NCBI RefSeq assembly: GCF_014596475.1
Contig: NZ_MECJ01000009.1
Coordinates: forward strand, 1 to 64,000
Length of the DNA: 64,000 nt
From: Streptomyces sp. CBMA152
GTDB taxonomy: Bacteria > Actinomycetota > Actinomycetes > Streptomycetales > Streptomycetaceae
Direction: 5' to 3'
The notes under the pieces are model-generated. The model did not search any database. It saw nothing but the letters and a program-made list of their open reading frames with translations, and was not told the DNA's origin. Position numbers and translations under genes: made by a program. Shown here piece by piece: positions 35,857-45,437 of the stretch (position 1 is its first letter; each line of letters starts with the position of its first letter).

Positions 35857-36537
35857 ATGAGCACCACGGTCATGGCCCTGCAGGCCCGGGAGCTCTACCG
35901 GTTCTTCCGGGCCGGTGAGGAGGAGACGCAGGCGTTGCGGGGTGTCTCGCTGTGCGTCCGGCGTGGCGAGACCGTCGCGGTCGTCGGCCCGTCAGGGGCC
36001 GGCAAGTCCACCCTGCTGGGGTGTCTGGCCGGCCTCGACGAGCCGTCGGGAGGCGACGTCCGTGTCGACGGCGTACGGATCAGCCACCGGCCGGAGGCCG
36101 AACGGGCGAGGCTGCGGGCGCGGGGCATCGGTGTCCTGCTTCAGTCCAACAACCTGGTGGCCCATCTCAGCGTGACGGACAACGTGCGGCTCGCCCGCAG
36201 CGCCGTCCGCGGCTCGCCCGCCGTGACGGTAAAGGACCTGCTGGAACAGGTCGGTCTGGCCGGGCGGGCGCGGGCGCTGCCCCGGCAGCTGTCCGGCGGG
36301 GAGCTCGCCCGGGCGGGACTGGCCGTCGCCTTGGCCAACTCCCCCGGTGTGCTGCTCGCCGACGAGCCGACGGGTGAACTCGACGGCGGCAGCGAGCGGC
36401 TGGTGCTGGAACTGCTGCGCAGCCGAGCCGATGACGGGTGCGGGGTTCTGATCGTCACGCACAGCGCCGAGGCCGTCCAGGTCGCCGACCGGGTGATCAC
36501 GATGGCCGACGGGAGGGTCCACGATGACGGCCACTGA
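35857..36537 (+). CDS. ABC transporter ATPase (MacB/LolD type)
   Basis: A 226-residue ATPase: Walker A 'VGPSGAGKSTLLGCL', Q-loop 'VLLQSNNLVAHLSV', signature 'LSGGELARAGLAVAL', Walker B 'LLADEPTGELD' and H-loop 'VTHS'. The signature reads GGELAR rather than GGEQQR. It overlaps the next ATPase gene by 14 bases. Two different ATPases for one permease imply a heterodimer. Confidence 0.88.
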   Translation: MSTTVMALQARELYRFFRAGEEETQALRGVSLCVRRGETVAVVGPSGAGKSTLLGCLAGLDEPSGGDVRVDGVRISHRPEAERARLRARGIGVLLQSNNLVAHLSVTDNVRLARSAVRGSPAVTVKDLLEQVGLAGRARALPRQLSGGELARAGLAVALANSPGVLLADEPTGELDGGSERLVLELLRSRADDGCGVLIVTHSAEAVQVADRVITMADGRVHDDGH

Positions 36538-37186
36538 CCTGCTGATCGACTGCCGGGACGTGGCCCGGACCTTCGGCCGCGGACCACGCGCCGTCGTGGC
36601 GGTGCACGGCTCGTCCTGCCAGATCCGAGCCGGCGCGCGCCTCGCGGTCACCGGGCCCTCGGGGTCGGGAAAATCCACCTTCCTGCATCTGCTGGCCGGA
36701 CTGGAGCGGCCCACCAGCGGCACCGTCTCCTGGCCGGCATCGACCGGTCCTCACGACATCGGCCTCGTCTTCCAGGGCAACAGCCTGATCCCGTCCCTGG
36801 ACGTCGCCGAGAACACCGCACTTCCGCTCGTCCTCGCCGGGATACGCAACGACCGCGCCCGGCAAAGCGCCGAGGCGGCGCTGGCTCTGGTCGACGCCGC
36901 CGAACTGGCCGACCGGCTCCCGGAGGAGCTCTCCGGCGGGCAGGGGCAACGGGTCGCCGTCGCCCGTGTGCTGGCCCAGGCCCCACGCGTCATCCTCGCC
37001 GACGAACCCACCGGACAACTCGACCACGCCACCGGCCAGCGCGTGCTGGATGCGCTGCTGGCCGTCGCGGACCGGATCGGCGCCGCCCTGGTCGTCACCA
37101 CCCACGATCCGTCCATAGCCGCGCGATTGGCCGAGCAGCGTCCCATGCACAACGGGCGGCTGCTCCCCGCCGAGGAGACATCATGA
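36524..37186 (+). CDS. ABC transporter ATPase (MacB/LolD type)
   Basis: A 220-residue ATPase with Walker A 'GPSGSGKSTFLHLLAG', Q-loop 'LVFQGNSLIPSLDV', signature 'LSGGQGQRVAVARVLA', Walker B 'VILADEPTGQLD' and 'VVTTHD'. Starts inside the previous gene and shares an ATGA overlap with the permease. Partner of the preceding ATPase. Confidence 0.88.
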   Translation: MTATDLLIDCRDVARTFGRGPRAVVAVHGSSCQIRAGARLAVTGPSGSGKSTFLHLLAGLERPTSGTVSWPASTGPHDIGLVFQGNSLIPSLDVAENTALPLVLAGIRNDRARQSAEAALALVDAAELADRLPEELSGGQGQRVAVARVLAQAPRVILADEPTGQLDHATGQRVLDALLAVADRIGAALVVTTHDPSIAARLAEQRPMHNGRLLPAEETS

Positions 37187-39840
37187 TCGCCGCATGGGTC
37201 GGCGGACTCGCCCGCCACCGGACCGGGCGGCTGCTGGCAACGATCGCCGGCATCGCGCTGGCCGTCTCCCTCATCGCCGCGCTGGGCTCGTTCCTGACCG
37301 CGTCCAAAGCGACCATGACGCAGCGCGCGGCCCAGTCAGTGGCGGTGGACTGGCAGGTCGAGGTGCAGAACGGGGCCGATCCCCAGGCGATCCTGACGAT
37401 CGTGCGCAGCACACCGGGAGTGCGGGCCGCCCTTCCCGTCGGCTTCGCCCACAGTGCGGCCTTCGCGGCGACCGTCGCCGGGACCACACAGACCACCGGT
37501 CCCGGCATGGTCCTTGGTCTCCCCGACCAGTACCGCACGCTGTTTCCCCACACGATCCGCCCCTTGACGGGCCAGACCTCCGGGGTTCTCCTGGCGCAGC
37601 AGACCGCCTCCAACCTCCACGCCGCTCCCGGCGACACCATCGACATCACCCTGCCCGGCGGCAGCACCCGTCCCGTACGCGTCGACAGCGTCATCGATCT
37701 GCCGCAGGCCGATTCGCTGTTCCAGAAGGTCGGCGCGCCGAGCCAGTCCCAACCGCCCGCGCCACCCGACAACGTCATCCTGCTGCCTGCCACGCTCTTC
37801 GCCGCACTCACCGCATCCCCCGCTCCAAGCCCCGCAGCCGCCGTCACCACCCAGATCCATGTGGCACGAGACGGCCGCCTGCCGGCCGACCCGGCCGCCG
37901 CGTTCACCGCAGTGACCAGGGCCGCCCACAATCTGGAGGCCCGCACCTCCGGCGGCGCGACGGTCGGCGACAACCTCGGTGCGGCCCTGGACGCCGCCCG
38001 TCAGGACGCCCTGTACGCGCAGCTCCTCTTCCTCTTCCTCGGCCTGCCGGGGGCCATCCTCGCCGCCGCGCTGACCGCCGCGGTTGCCGCCGCAGGCAGT
38101 GAACGGCGCCGCCAGGAACAGAGCTTGCTGCGCCTGCGGGGGCTGCGGCCCCGCCAGATCGCCGCGCTGGCCGGCTTCGAAGCGGGCCTGACCGGTATCA
38201 CGGGCGCGCTGCTCGGACTCGGCGTCGCGGCGCTGGCGGGGCGGATCGCCTTCGGCACGGCATCGTTCGGAGCCGGTACGGGTGCGGCGGCCACCTGGTT
38301 CGGGCTGTCCCTTGCCCTGGGTGTCGCGGTGGCCATGGCGGCCGTACTCGCCCCTGCTCTGCGGGATCTCCATGCCGTCACCGTCGCGGACACCCGCAGG
38401 CCGGCCCGCAGGTCCGCCTCGGCATGGTGGCGCCGCATCGGTCTCGACTTCGCCCTGCTGATCGCCTCCTGGCTCGTCTTCCGCGCCTCCTCGGGCAACC
38501 AGTACGCCCTCGTCCTCGCCCCGGAAGGGGTGGCGAGCATCTCCGTGTCGTACTGGGCCTTCCTGGGGCCCGCCCTGCTCTGGACAGGCGCCGCCCTGCT
38601 CCTGTGGCGGCTGTGCCTCCTTGGCCTCACCCACGGCCGCCCCCTGCTGGCCACTCTGTCCCGGCCGCTGACCGGGACCCTGTCCGCGACCACCGCCGCC
38701 ACTCTGTCCCGCCGCCGACGCACTGTGGCACGCTCGATCGTCCTGCTCGCGCTCGCCGTGTCCTTCGCGCTGTCCACCGCCACCTTCAACGCCACCTACC
38801 GGCAACAGGCCGAGGCCGACGCCCAGTTGACCAACGGTGCCGACGTCACCGTGACCGAACCCCCCGGAGCCCGGATACCACCGAGCGCCGCCACCTCGCT
38901 CACCGTGCCCGGGGTGCGCCACGTGGAACCGGTCCAGCACCGGTTCGCCTACATCGGAAGCGACCTCCAGGACCTGTACGGCGTACGCCCCGACACCCTC
39001 ACCGGCGCGACCTCTCTCCAGGACGCCTACTTCTCCGGCGGCAGCGCCCGCACCCTAATGAACCGTCTCGCCCAGCACCCCGATTCACTGCTGGTCAGCG
39101 CCGAAACCGTCGCCGACTTCCAGCTTTCCCCAGGCGACACCATCAACCTCAAGGTCCAGGACAGCCGCACCAAGGCCCTGCGCACCGTGCCGTTCCACTA
39201 CGCGGGCATCGTCAAGGAGTTCCCCACCGCACCCAAGGACAGCTTCTTCGTCGCCAACGCCTCCTACATCGCCCAGGCCACCGGCAGTGACGCCGTCGGC
39301 GCGTTCCTCCTGGACACCGGCGGGACGCAGCAGCAGGCCGTCGCCGCCCGCGTCCACAACCTGCTCGGCACCACCGCCACCGTCACCGACCTCACCCAGA
39401 CCCGCAACCAGGTGGGCTCCAGCCTCACTTCGGTCGACCTGTCCGGACTCACCAGAATCGAGCTGGCCTTCGCGGTGATCCTGTCCGCCGGGGCCGGCGG
39501 GATCGTGCTCGCCCTGGGTCTTGCCGAACGGCGCCGCACCTTCGCCATCGCCGCCGTGCTCGGTGCCAAACCACGCCAACTGCGCGGCATGGTCCTCACC
39601 GAGGCACTTCTGATCGCCGCAGGCGGCCTCGCCGGAGGCGCACTGATCGGCTGGGCGCTGTCCGAGATGCTGGTCAAGGTACTCACCGGAGTGTTCGACC
39701 CACCACCCGCCACCATCGCCGTCCCCGGCGCCTACCTCGCGCTCACCGCACTGGCCGCCGTCGTGGCGGTCATCGCCGCCGGCCTCAACGCCGTCCGCCA
39801 CTCCGGGCGACCCGCCGTCGAAGAGCTCCGCGACCTGTGA
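37183..39840 (+). CDS. FtsX-like ABC permease
   Basis: An 885-residue permease with two FtsX-like cores: one helix at the N-terminus ('LLATIAGIALAVSLIAALGS'), then groups of helices around residues 280-420, 460-550 and 770-880, with a large extracytoplasmic domain between. The double-core layout fits the MacB-like family of Actinobacteria, which moves lipids, peptides or drugs by mechanotransmission rather than by a channel. It is translated by coupling (ATGA) with the second ATPase and ends in a GTGA overlap with the response regulator. Confidence 0.9.
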   Translation: MIAAWVGGLARHRTGRLLATIAGIALAVSLIAALGSFLTASKATMTQRAAQSVAVDWQVEVQNGADPQAILTIVRSTPGVRAALPVGFAHSAAFAATVAGTTQTTGPGMVLGLPDQYRTLFPHTIRPLTGQTSGVLLAQQTASNLHAAPGDTIDITLPGGSTRPVRVDSVIDLPQADSLFQKVGAPSQSQPPAPPDNVILLPATLFAALTASPAPSPAAAVTTQIHVARDGRLPADPAAAFTAVTRAAHNLEARTSGGATVGDNLGAALDAARQDALYAQLLFLFLGLPGAILAAALTAAVAAAGSERRRQEQSLLRLRGLRPRQIAALAGFEAGLTGITGALLGLGVAALAGRIAFGTASFGAGTGAAATWFGLSLALGVAVAMAAVLAPALRDLHAVTVADTRRPARRSASAWWRRIGLDFALLIASWLVFRASSGNQYALVLAPEGVASISVSYWAFLGPALLWTGAALLLWRLCLLGLTHGRPLLATLSRPLTGTLSATTAATLSRRRRTVARSIVLLALAVSFALSTATFNATYRQQAEADAQLTNGADVTVTEPPGARIPPSAATSLTVPGVRHVEPVQHRFAYIGSDLQDLYGVRPDTLTGATSLQDAYFSGGSARTLMNRLAQHPDSLLVSAETVADFQLSPGDTINLKVQDSRTKALRTVPFHYAGIVKEFPTAPKDSFFVANASYIAQATGSDAVGAFLLDTGGTQQQAVAARVHNLLGTTATVTDLTQTRNQVGSSLTSVDLSGLTRIELAFAVILSAGAGGIVLALGLAERRRTFAIAAVLGAKPRQLRGMVLTEALLIAAGGLAGGALIGWALSEMLVKVLTGVFDPPPATIAVPGAYLALTALAAVVAVIAAGLNAVRHSGRPAVEELRDL

Positions 39841-40619
39841 CCCGGCCACCGCCTACCCTGCACACCATGCGCCTGCCCGCCGCCCCGACCCACGTCCGCG
39901 TTCTCGTCGTCGAGGACGATGCCACCATCGGCCGCCACCTCGACACCGGGCTCCGCAGCAACAACTACCTGCCGACCTGGAGCCGCACCGGCGCAGGTGC
40001 GCTCACCGAATCCGAACGCGCCCGCTACGAAGCCGTCCTCCTGGACCTGGGCCTGCCTGACATGGACGGCCTGGACGTGGCACGCCGGCTCCGCGCCCGC
40101 TTCCCCGACCTGCTCATCGTCATCCTCACCGCCCGTACCGACGAGATCGACGTCATCGCCGGACTTGATGCCGGCGCCGACGACTACCTGGTCAAACCCT
40201 TCAGCCTGACCGTCCTGCTCGCCCGGCTCCGCGCCCATCTGCGACGCCGTATCCCCGCCTCACCCGAGGAGGAGCCGATCCGCCTCGGTGACCTTCTCCT
40301 CGACACCGCAGCCCGACGCTGCACACTCCACGACCGCGAAGTGTTGCTGCGCCCCAAGGAGTTCGAGCTCCTCGCCGCCCTCGCCCGACACGCGGGATCG
40401 GCCGTCCCCCGGGAAACCCTGATGGCCGAAGTCTGGGACGAGAACTGGTTCGGCCCCACCAAGACCCTCGACGTCACCATGGCCACGCTGCGACGCCGCC
40501 TCACCGAGGCAGCCGCCCAATCGCCCTCCCCGAGCACGCTCCCACAGATCACCACCCTCCGGGGCCACGGCTACCGCCTGGAGACCACCCAGCCGAACCA
40601 CCCACCGAAAACGCCGTAG
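39837..40619 (+). CDS. OmpR-family response regulator
   Basis: A 260-residue regulator. GTG 39837 forms a GTGA overlap with the permease stop; ATG 39867, 30 bases on, has no ribosome binding site but gives a more usual N-terminus. The receiver shows 'VLVVEDDATIG', phosphoacceptor Asp in 'LLDLGLPDMDGLD' and Lys in 'DDYLVKPF'; the winged-helix output domain ends 'LRGHGYRLE'. It is the likely partner of the kinase at 33717-35054. Confidence 0.9.
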   Translation: MTRPPPTLHTMRLPAAPTHVRVLVVEDDATIGRHLDTGLRSNNYLPTWSRTGAGALTESERARYEAVLLDLGLPDMDGLDVARRLRARFPDLLIVILTARTDEIDVIAGLDAGADDYLVKPFSLTVLLARLRAHLRRRIPASPEEEPIRLGDLLLDTAARRCTLHDREVLLRPKEFELLAALARHAGSAVPRETLMAEVWDENWFGPTKTLDVTMATLRRRLTEAAAQSPSPSTLPQITTLRGHGYRLETTQPNHPPKTP

Positions 40620-40966
40620 CCAGGCGCTGAACCGAAGGCGACAGCAGGCGAGGAGACTGAGCCCAGGACCTGACGTGTGAGCCGGCACTCCCCCTCACAG
40701 GGACCGGGTCCTTTTTGCGGTGGACGCCGAGTGACCGGCCTATTCCTCGGTCTGGTGCCGTGGACGCGATGAGACTTGGCCGCGGTGTGACTGCCGGCCA
40801 CCGCCAGATTGCTCCGGGCCGGGTTGTACGCGGCGGCGCCGATCCGGCTCGGGTCTGCCGACAGAGCGTGTCGAAACGAGGCAGCCTCGCCGGTCGATCC
40901 GCCTGGGAAGTCGGGCCGTCTGGGCCGATGGTGTGAGGTCCGGGCGGCCCGATGCGATGCAGGGGT
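40620..40966. other. Gene-free stretch
   Basis: No gene recognised. A hairpin-capable segment around 40600-40640 is weak. Confidence 0.35.
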
Positions 40967-41115
40967 TCAGGGGTTGACCACGCTCCAGCGCTCGGCCGGG
41001 ATGTCCTCGCACTTGTAGAGGGTGACCACTCCGTGGTCAGCGTCCGGGGCCAGCAGGCACAGATGGTTGGCCTCGTTGCGGTAGCGGACGGTGCCGTCCG
41101 CGTATGCCTCGGCCA
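40967..41115 (-). pseudogene. 3' remnant of a secreted lectin-like gene
   Basis: Minus-strand codons read 'AEAYADGTVRYRNEANHLCL', 'DHGVVTLYKCEDIPAERWSV' and 'VNP' to a stop. The Cys spacing and 'ERWSVVNP' end resemble the last beta-trefoil repeat of a ricin-type or related secreted domain. It is cut where the acyl-CoA oxidase remnant starts on the other strand. Confidence 0.5.
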
Positions 41116-41144
41116 CCACTGCATGACGGCCGGACCCGCCCTCG

Positions 41145-42494
41145 ACTACGGCGCGGCCGAACAGGACGTCGCGGATCTCAGCTCGGGACGGTGGATCGGG
41201 GCCGCGCTCATGAACGAACTGGGCCACGGCAACAGCAGTTCGGCCATCCGCACCGAGGCCGAGTACGACCCGCCGACCCGCGAGTTCGTCCTGCGCACTC
41301 CGGTACCCGAGGCGACGAAGTTCCCGGCGAGCGTGGGCCTGGACGGCGTACCGAGGCTGGCGGTGGTCAGTGCGCGCCTCCTGGCCGACGGGACGGACCG
41401 GGGCACCGCGCTGTTCCTCGTCGCCCTGCGCGACCAGGACGGCCCCTGCCCCTGCCCCTGTGTCACGATCGCCCCGCGCCCCCAAACCGCCCTGCTGCCC
41501 CTGGACTACGCCGCCGTGCGCTTCGACGACGTACGGGTGCCGTACGAGCGCTGGCCCAGCGACGGGGCCTCCCTCTCCGACCAGGGCGACTACCACGACC
41601 CGCTTCGGGATGCGGACGCGCGCTCCCGGCGCAGCGTGAGCATGAGCCGCTTCGCCTGGGGCGCGGTCACGGTGGGTCTGGCCGCAGCGGCACGGGCGAG
41701 CGTGGCGATCGCCCTGGCGCCTCTCGCCCGGCGGCGGCAACGGACGTGGACCGTCCGCCGACACCATGCGCACACTGGCGCTGAGCAAGGTCACCACCGA
41801 CACGCTGGCAGACGACGCGGTGACCCGCTGCCGCGCGGCATGCGGCGCACTCGGCTTCTTCTCCGAGAACCGCCTCATGGACTACCAGGCCCTGACCATG
41901 GCCTTCCGCTCGGCCGGTGGCGACAACCGGCTGATCCTGCTGGACGCGGCCTGGACAATGGTCACCGGACCCGACTACCTCCCGCCCCGCGACAAGCCGG
42001 GGACGAGCGGCTGGCTCGCGCTGTTCCGCACCCGGGAACGCCTCCTGCACACCCAACTGACGGCGCTCGCCACGGACGTTGCCACCGTTCCAGGTCCCTT
42101 CGGCTTCGCGACATGGAACAACCACACCGATCTGGCGCACTCGCTCGCCGAGGCACACGCGGCGCGGACGACAGCCGAAGCACTCTGGGAAGAATGGTGT
42201 GCTCCGGTCGCACCGGCATCCGTGCTGCACGATCTGTACGAACTGCACTGCCTGGAAAGGACGGCCGCCCACGCCGACTGGTACCTCGCCCATGAACTCC
42301 TCTCCCCGCACGAGGTCCTCGCCCTTCCCGGGCGCACCGACGAGATCTGCCGACGCCTCACCGAACACGCCGACTCCCTCACCGACCTGCTGGAGGTTCC
42401 CCCCGAGCTCCTCCACGGCTCACTCGCCACGGACGACTACGTCCGCGCTCTTGCTCCGGGCCCGTGGCCCGCACCTCTCGTTCCGCGGTCTTGA
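41145..42494 (+). pseudogene. Acyl-CoA oxidase/dehydrogenase, 5'-truncated and frameshifted
   Basis: The frame begins without a start codon in 'AALMNELGHGNSSSAIRTEA' (the substrate/FAD-binding 'ELGHG' motif) and continues through 'YAAVRFDDVRVPYERWPSDG'. Near 41755 the frame is lost and another continues 'RTLALSKVTTDTL', 'CGALGFFSENRLMDYQA', 'FRSAGGDNRLILLDAAWTMV' to 'PAPLVPRS'. Roughly the first 150 residues of a normal ~650-residue acyl-CoA oxidase are missing. Not functional as an enzyme. Confidence 0.8.
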
Positions 42495-42542
42495 GGCGCG
42501 AAGCTCCTCCCGGGACCGTGCGTCTGGTGCCGCCGTGGCTGG

Positions 42543-43460
42543 TCAGGAGGTGGGAGTGTGGAAGTAGTGGCCCTTGTCGAGGTCTTCGAGGAGGCCGGGA
42601 TGGGCCGGCTGCCAGCCGAGGAGTTCACGGGTCAAGGTGGCGGACACAGGGGTGTCGATGCTGAGGAAGCCGCTCAGCCAGCCGAAGTGTTCAGCTGCGG
42701 CGTCGCGGGATATGGAGGTCACCGGCACGTCGAGGTGGCGGCCTATGACCTCGGCGACATCGCGGATGGCCACGCCCTCCTCGGCGACACCGTGCAGTAT
42801 CGACCCGGCGGGGGCCTGCTCCAAAGCCAGGCGGAAGAGCCGTGCGGCGTCCAGGCGGTGGGTGGCGGGCCAGCGATTGGCGCCGTCACCGATGTAGCCC
42901 GAGACGCCCTTGGTACGGGCCGTGGCGACCAGGTTCGCCATGAACCCGTTGTCCCCGTCGCCGTGGCAGGTCGGCGCGAGCCGCACGACCGACACGCGCA
43001 CGCCGCGCGAGGCCAGGTCCAATGCTGCCTGCGCGGTGGTCGCCCGGAGTGAGATCGGCGAGCCGTCGACCGCCGGCATGTCCCGTTCGGTGGCGAGACG
43101 TCCCGGCTGGAGGCCCGCGACGCCGGACGCGAGGACGAAGGGGCGACCGGTTCCTGCGAGCACGGCACCGAAGGCGTCGACCGCGCGGCGGTCGGCCTCG
43201 GCAGCGCCCTGGAAGTCGCCGGTGAAGGCGATGTCGTGTTTGAAGGCGAGGTGGATCACGCCGTCCGAGGCGGCGGCCGCCTCCGCCAGGACGTCCAGGT
43301 CGTCGATGGTGCCGCGGACGGTTTCGGCCCCCGCCGCCGTCAGGGCGGCGGCGGAGGCGTCGGAGCGGGCGAGCCCGACGACCTGGTGTCCCGCGCCGAT
43401 GAGCTCGGGGACGACAGCGGAACCGATCCAACCGGACGCGCCGGTCACGAAGATACGCAT
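42543..43460 (-). CDS. NAD(P)-dependent SDR / epimerase-type oxidoreductase
   Basis: A 305-residue extended-SDR protein with the N-terminal dinucleotide-binding motif 'VTGASGWIGSAVVPELI' and 'VVGLARSD'. Substrate unknown; homologues are annotated as NAD-dependent epimerase/dehydratases. It is divergent from a truncated TetR gene, with two palindromic operators between them. A second copy of this SDR start, also next to a TetR gene, remains as a fragment near 47.4 kb. Confidence 0.88.
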   Translation of the reverse strand: MRIFVTGASGWIGSAVVPELIGAGHQVVGLARSDASAAALTAAGAETVRGTIDDLDVLAEAAAASDGVIHLAFKHDIAFTGDFQGAAEADRRAVDAFGAVLAGTGRPFVLASGVAGLQPGRLATERDMPAVDGSPISLRATTAQAALDLASRGVRVSVVRLAPTCHGDGDNGFMANLVATARTKGVSGYIGDGANRWPATHRLDAARLFRLALEQAPAGSILHGVAEEGVAIRDVAEVIGRHLDVPVTSISRDAAAEHFGWLSGFLSIDTPVSATLTRELLGWQPAHPGLLEDLDKGHYFHTPTS

Positions 43461-43479
43461 GAGGGAACCTCCAACAGAC

Positions 43480-43529
43480 GATGTCAGTGCCTGTCATCGA
43501 CAGTACACCTGATGTCAGGTGCTGTCATC
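43480..43529. promoter_or_regulatory. Two TetR-type operators upstream of the SDR gene
   Basis: Site 1, 43480-43498: GATGTCAG-N3-CTGTCATC. Site 2, 43511-43529: the same arms with a different 3-base centre. Centres are 31 bases apart. The same pattern occurs before the intact TetR gene at 47537, so this is probably the recognition sequence of that TetR subfamily. Confidence 0.75.
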
Positions 43530-43536
43530 ACACAGG

Positions 43537-43638
43537 ATGTGCCCCCCTGGGCAGATGGGAGTCGAACGCACACGGCGCCTGACGGAAGCGGCGCTGGAGC
43601 TGTACGGCGAGCGCGGCTATATCGCAGCGGAATGGGAC
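43537..43638 (+). pseudogene. TetR-family regulator, N-terminal fragment
   Basis: 'VERTRRLTEAALELYGERGY' and 'IAAEWD' match the first helix of a TetR regulator and align with 'ARGRLETAALELYAERGFEQ' of the intact gene at 47537. After 'RGY' the similarity ends. The regulator of this SDR copy has therefore been deleted. Confidence 0.7.
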
Positions 43639-43666
43639 CGTCCCGCACACGACGGTCCCCTTCCGC

Positions 43667-44467
43667 CTACCGGACTTGGTTCACCATGTCCTGCACGGCG
43701 CTGATGACCACGTCCGGACGGTCGACGGGTACGTCGTGCGAGCTGCGCTCGGCCGCGAGGAGGCGGCGGTTGGGGGCGGCGGCCACGAACTCCTGCTGGG
43801 CCTGCCGCCATAGCCGCGCGTCCGTGAGCGTCGGGAACGGGGTCTGGGCGGACACGATCGCGGTGGCCGGGATGTTCTGGGGCCAGGACAGCGCGTGGTA
43901 GGCGCGGTGCACGGGCCCGTAGTCCTCGGCTTCCGCGAGGAGTTGGCGGGTGGCGCAGGTCTGCGGTGCTTGCTTGAGCGAGGCGATCTGTGGTGCGTTC
44001 GCGGCGACGAGCCTGGCGGTTTCGCTGTCGCTGAAGAACGGCGGGAGGTTGGCATCGACCAGTACCACGCCGGCTGTCGCCTGCGGATGCTGCTGCACGA
44101 AGGCGGTCGCGATCTCTCCGGCGAGGGAGTGGGAGACCAGGACTACGTCCTTGGTGATTCCCAGCTGAGTCAGTCCGGCGGCGAGGTCGGCGGCGGCGTA
44201 CTGCGCCTTCCAGGGGCCGGGGACGTCATCGCTCCGACCTCCTCCGGAGCGGTCGTAGGTAATGACCTCGGAACCGGTGCCCTTGGCGAGGCTCGGCGCG
44301 ACCTTGTTCCACTACGAGGCATCCAGTCCCCCACCGGCGTCCAACACGATGGCGGGGAGGCGGCCAGGTGTGACGTAGAAAGCCAGCTTGTGTCCCTTGT
44401 TGCTGATCATGTGGAGTGCCGGCTGGGCAGGGTTCGCGGTGGGCGGGGATGTGGATGCGGTTGCACC
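43667..44467 (-). pseudogene. Alpha/beta hydrolase with one in-frame TAG stop
   Basis: One frame runs from 'GATASTSPPTANPAQPALHM' through 'GHKLAFYVTPGRLPAIVLDA', 'GGGLDAS', then TAG at 44312-44314, and continues without shift 'WNKVAPSLAKGTG', 'VITYDRSGGGRSDD', the nucleophile elbow 'VVLVSHSLAGEIATAF' and a final His region 'AAERSSHDVPVDRPD'. Only the stop, where relatives have Tyr, and a lost signal-peptide region disable it. An intact relative would be a secreted or lipoprotein hydrolase. Confidence 0.75.
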
Positions 44468-44595
44468 GAACGCCGTCCGCCATCCATCAGGCTCCTCGCA
44501 CGTATGGCCGACCGCGATGGTGCGCACCCCCGGAACCGGGCGGGGGGCTGGCACCACCGCGCCGGGGCCTTGCACCACCCCGAGAGGGTGCGGTC

Positions 44596-44946
44596 TCACT
44601 GGGCTGCCGTGACGGCATCGGTGGTGAGACGGGAGGCCCCGGTAGCCCAGGTGTCCCATGCGAAGTCATCACCCGCCTCGCCACATACGACAACGTCGCA
44701 GTCGAGCAGGACGTCGCAGGTGAACGGGTGCCCTGCGGGTAGCGCAGTTGCCATGTCTCTGGTCAACTCGCCCAGATCACAAGGCCATTGCCGGGCCGGA
44801 TGCCCACCATCCCGTTGTATGTGCTCTGATACCGGCGCCACGACGACGACCGCACCCACACCTCTGCGCGACCTGGCCACGGACGCCGTCCATGAACTGT
44901 TCACACCACCGGCCGACCGATCATCACGGCAATCCAGCCGAGGCAT
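44596..44946 (-). CDS. Hypothetical protein (weak)
   Basis: From ATG 44946 a 116-residue frame ends 'MATALPAGHPFTCDVLLDCD', 'VVVCGEAGDDFAWDTWATGA'. The C-terminal half has protein-like composition; the N-terminal half is less convincing. It may be a remnant. No function assigned. Confidence 0.3.
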   Translation of the reverse strand: MPRLDCRDDRSAGGVNSSWTASVARSRRGVGAVVVVAPVSEHIQRDGGHPARQWPCDLGELTRDMATALPAGHPFTCDVLLDCDVVVCGEAGDDFAWDTWATGASRLTTDAVTAAQ

Positions 44947-44963
44947 CTGGCAGTCGCCGTCGG

Positions 44964-45419
44964 TCAGGGCAGGTCGAAGCCGAGGGCGGACAGCGCCTCC
45001 TCGGCGGCCTGCTGGTCCTGCTCGTAGGTGCCGCCGGATATACCCAGGCCCCCGACGCACCGGCCGTTCTCGATGATCGGGTAGCCGCCGCCGACCGCCG
45101 TCAGGCGCGGGCGGTTGGCCAACGGAGCGACCTGCCGGTCGGTCAGATACGCGTTCCACGCGTGGGTGGAGATGCGGAAGGACGCGGCGGTCCAGGCTTT
45201 GTCGACGGCCACCTCAGCGGTCAGGAAGGGTGCCTCGTCGGCGCGGTCGAACGCCTTCAGATGCCCGCCGACGTCGGTGACGGCGACAGCTGCCTCGAAT
45301 CCGATCCGGTCGGCAGCCGCGTGGACGGCCGTGATCAGCGCGCCCGCCGCGGACCGTGTGATGGAGGGGGCCGCCAGGGATCTGGCGGGGACGCTATCGG
45401 TGCTCGTGCCAGTGTTCAT
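44964..45419 (-). CDS. GlcG/HbpS-family protein
   Basis: A 151-residue protein with 'AAVAVTDVGGHLKAFDRADE', 'APFLTAEVAVDKAWTAASF' and 'GGGYPIIENGRCVGGLGISG', the GlcG/HbpS signature. HbpS of Streptomyces binds haem and modulates a redox-sensing kinase; most family members lack known function. It is the last of three minus-strand genes (oxidoreductase, NIPSNAP, GlcG) with 18-26-base gaps. Confidence 0.85.
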   Translation of the reverse strand: MNTGTSTDSVPARSLAAPSITRSAAGALITAVHAAADRIGFEAAVAVTDVGGHLKAFDRADEAPFLTAEVAVDKAWTAASFRISTHAWNAYLTDRQVAPLANRPRLTAVGGGYPIIENGRCVGGLGISGGTYEQDQQAAEEALSALGFDLP

Positions 45420-45437
45420 GGGGGGATTCCTTTTCTG

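Noticed and set aside
37336..38940. 534-codon minus-strand frame inside the permease gene
   Set aside because: Low-complexity Gly/Arg/Gln composition and no start context; shadow of the FtsX-like permease.
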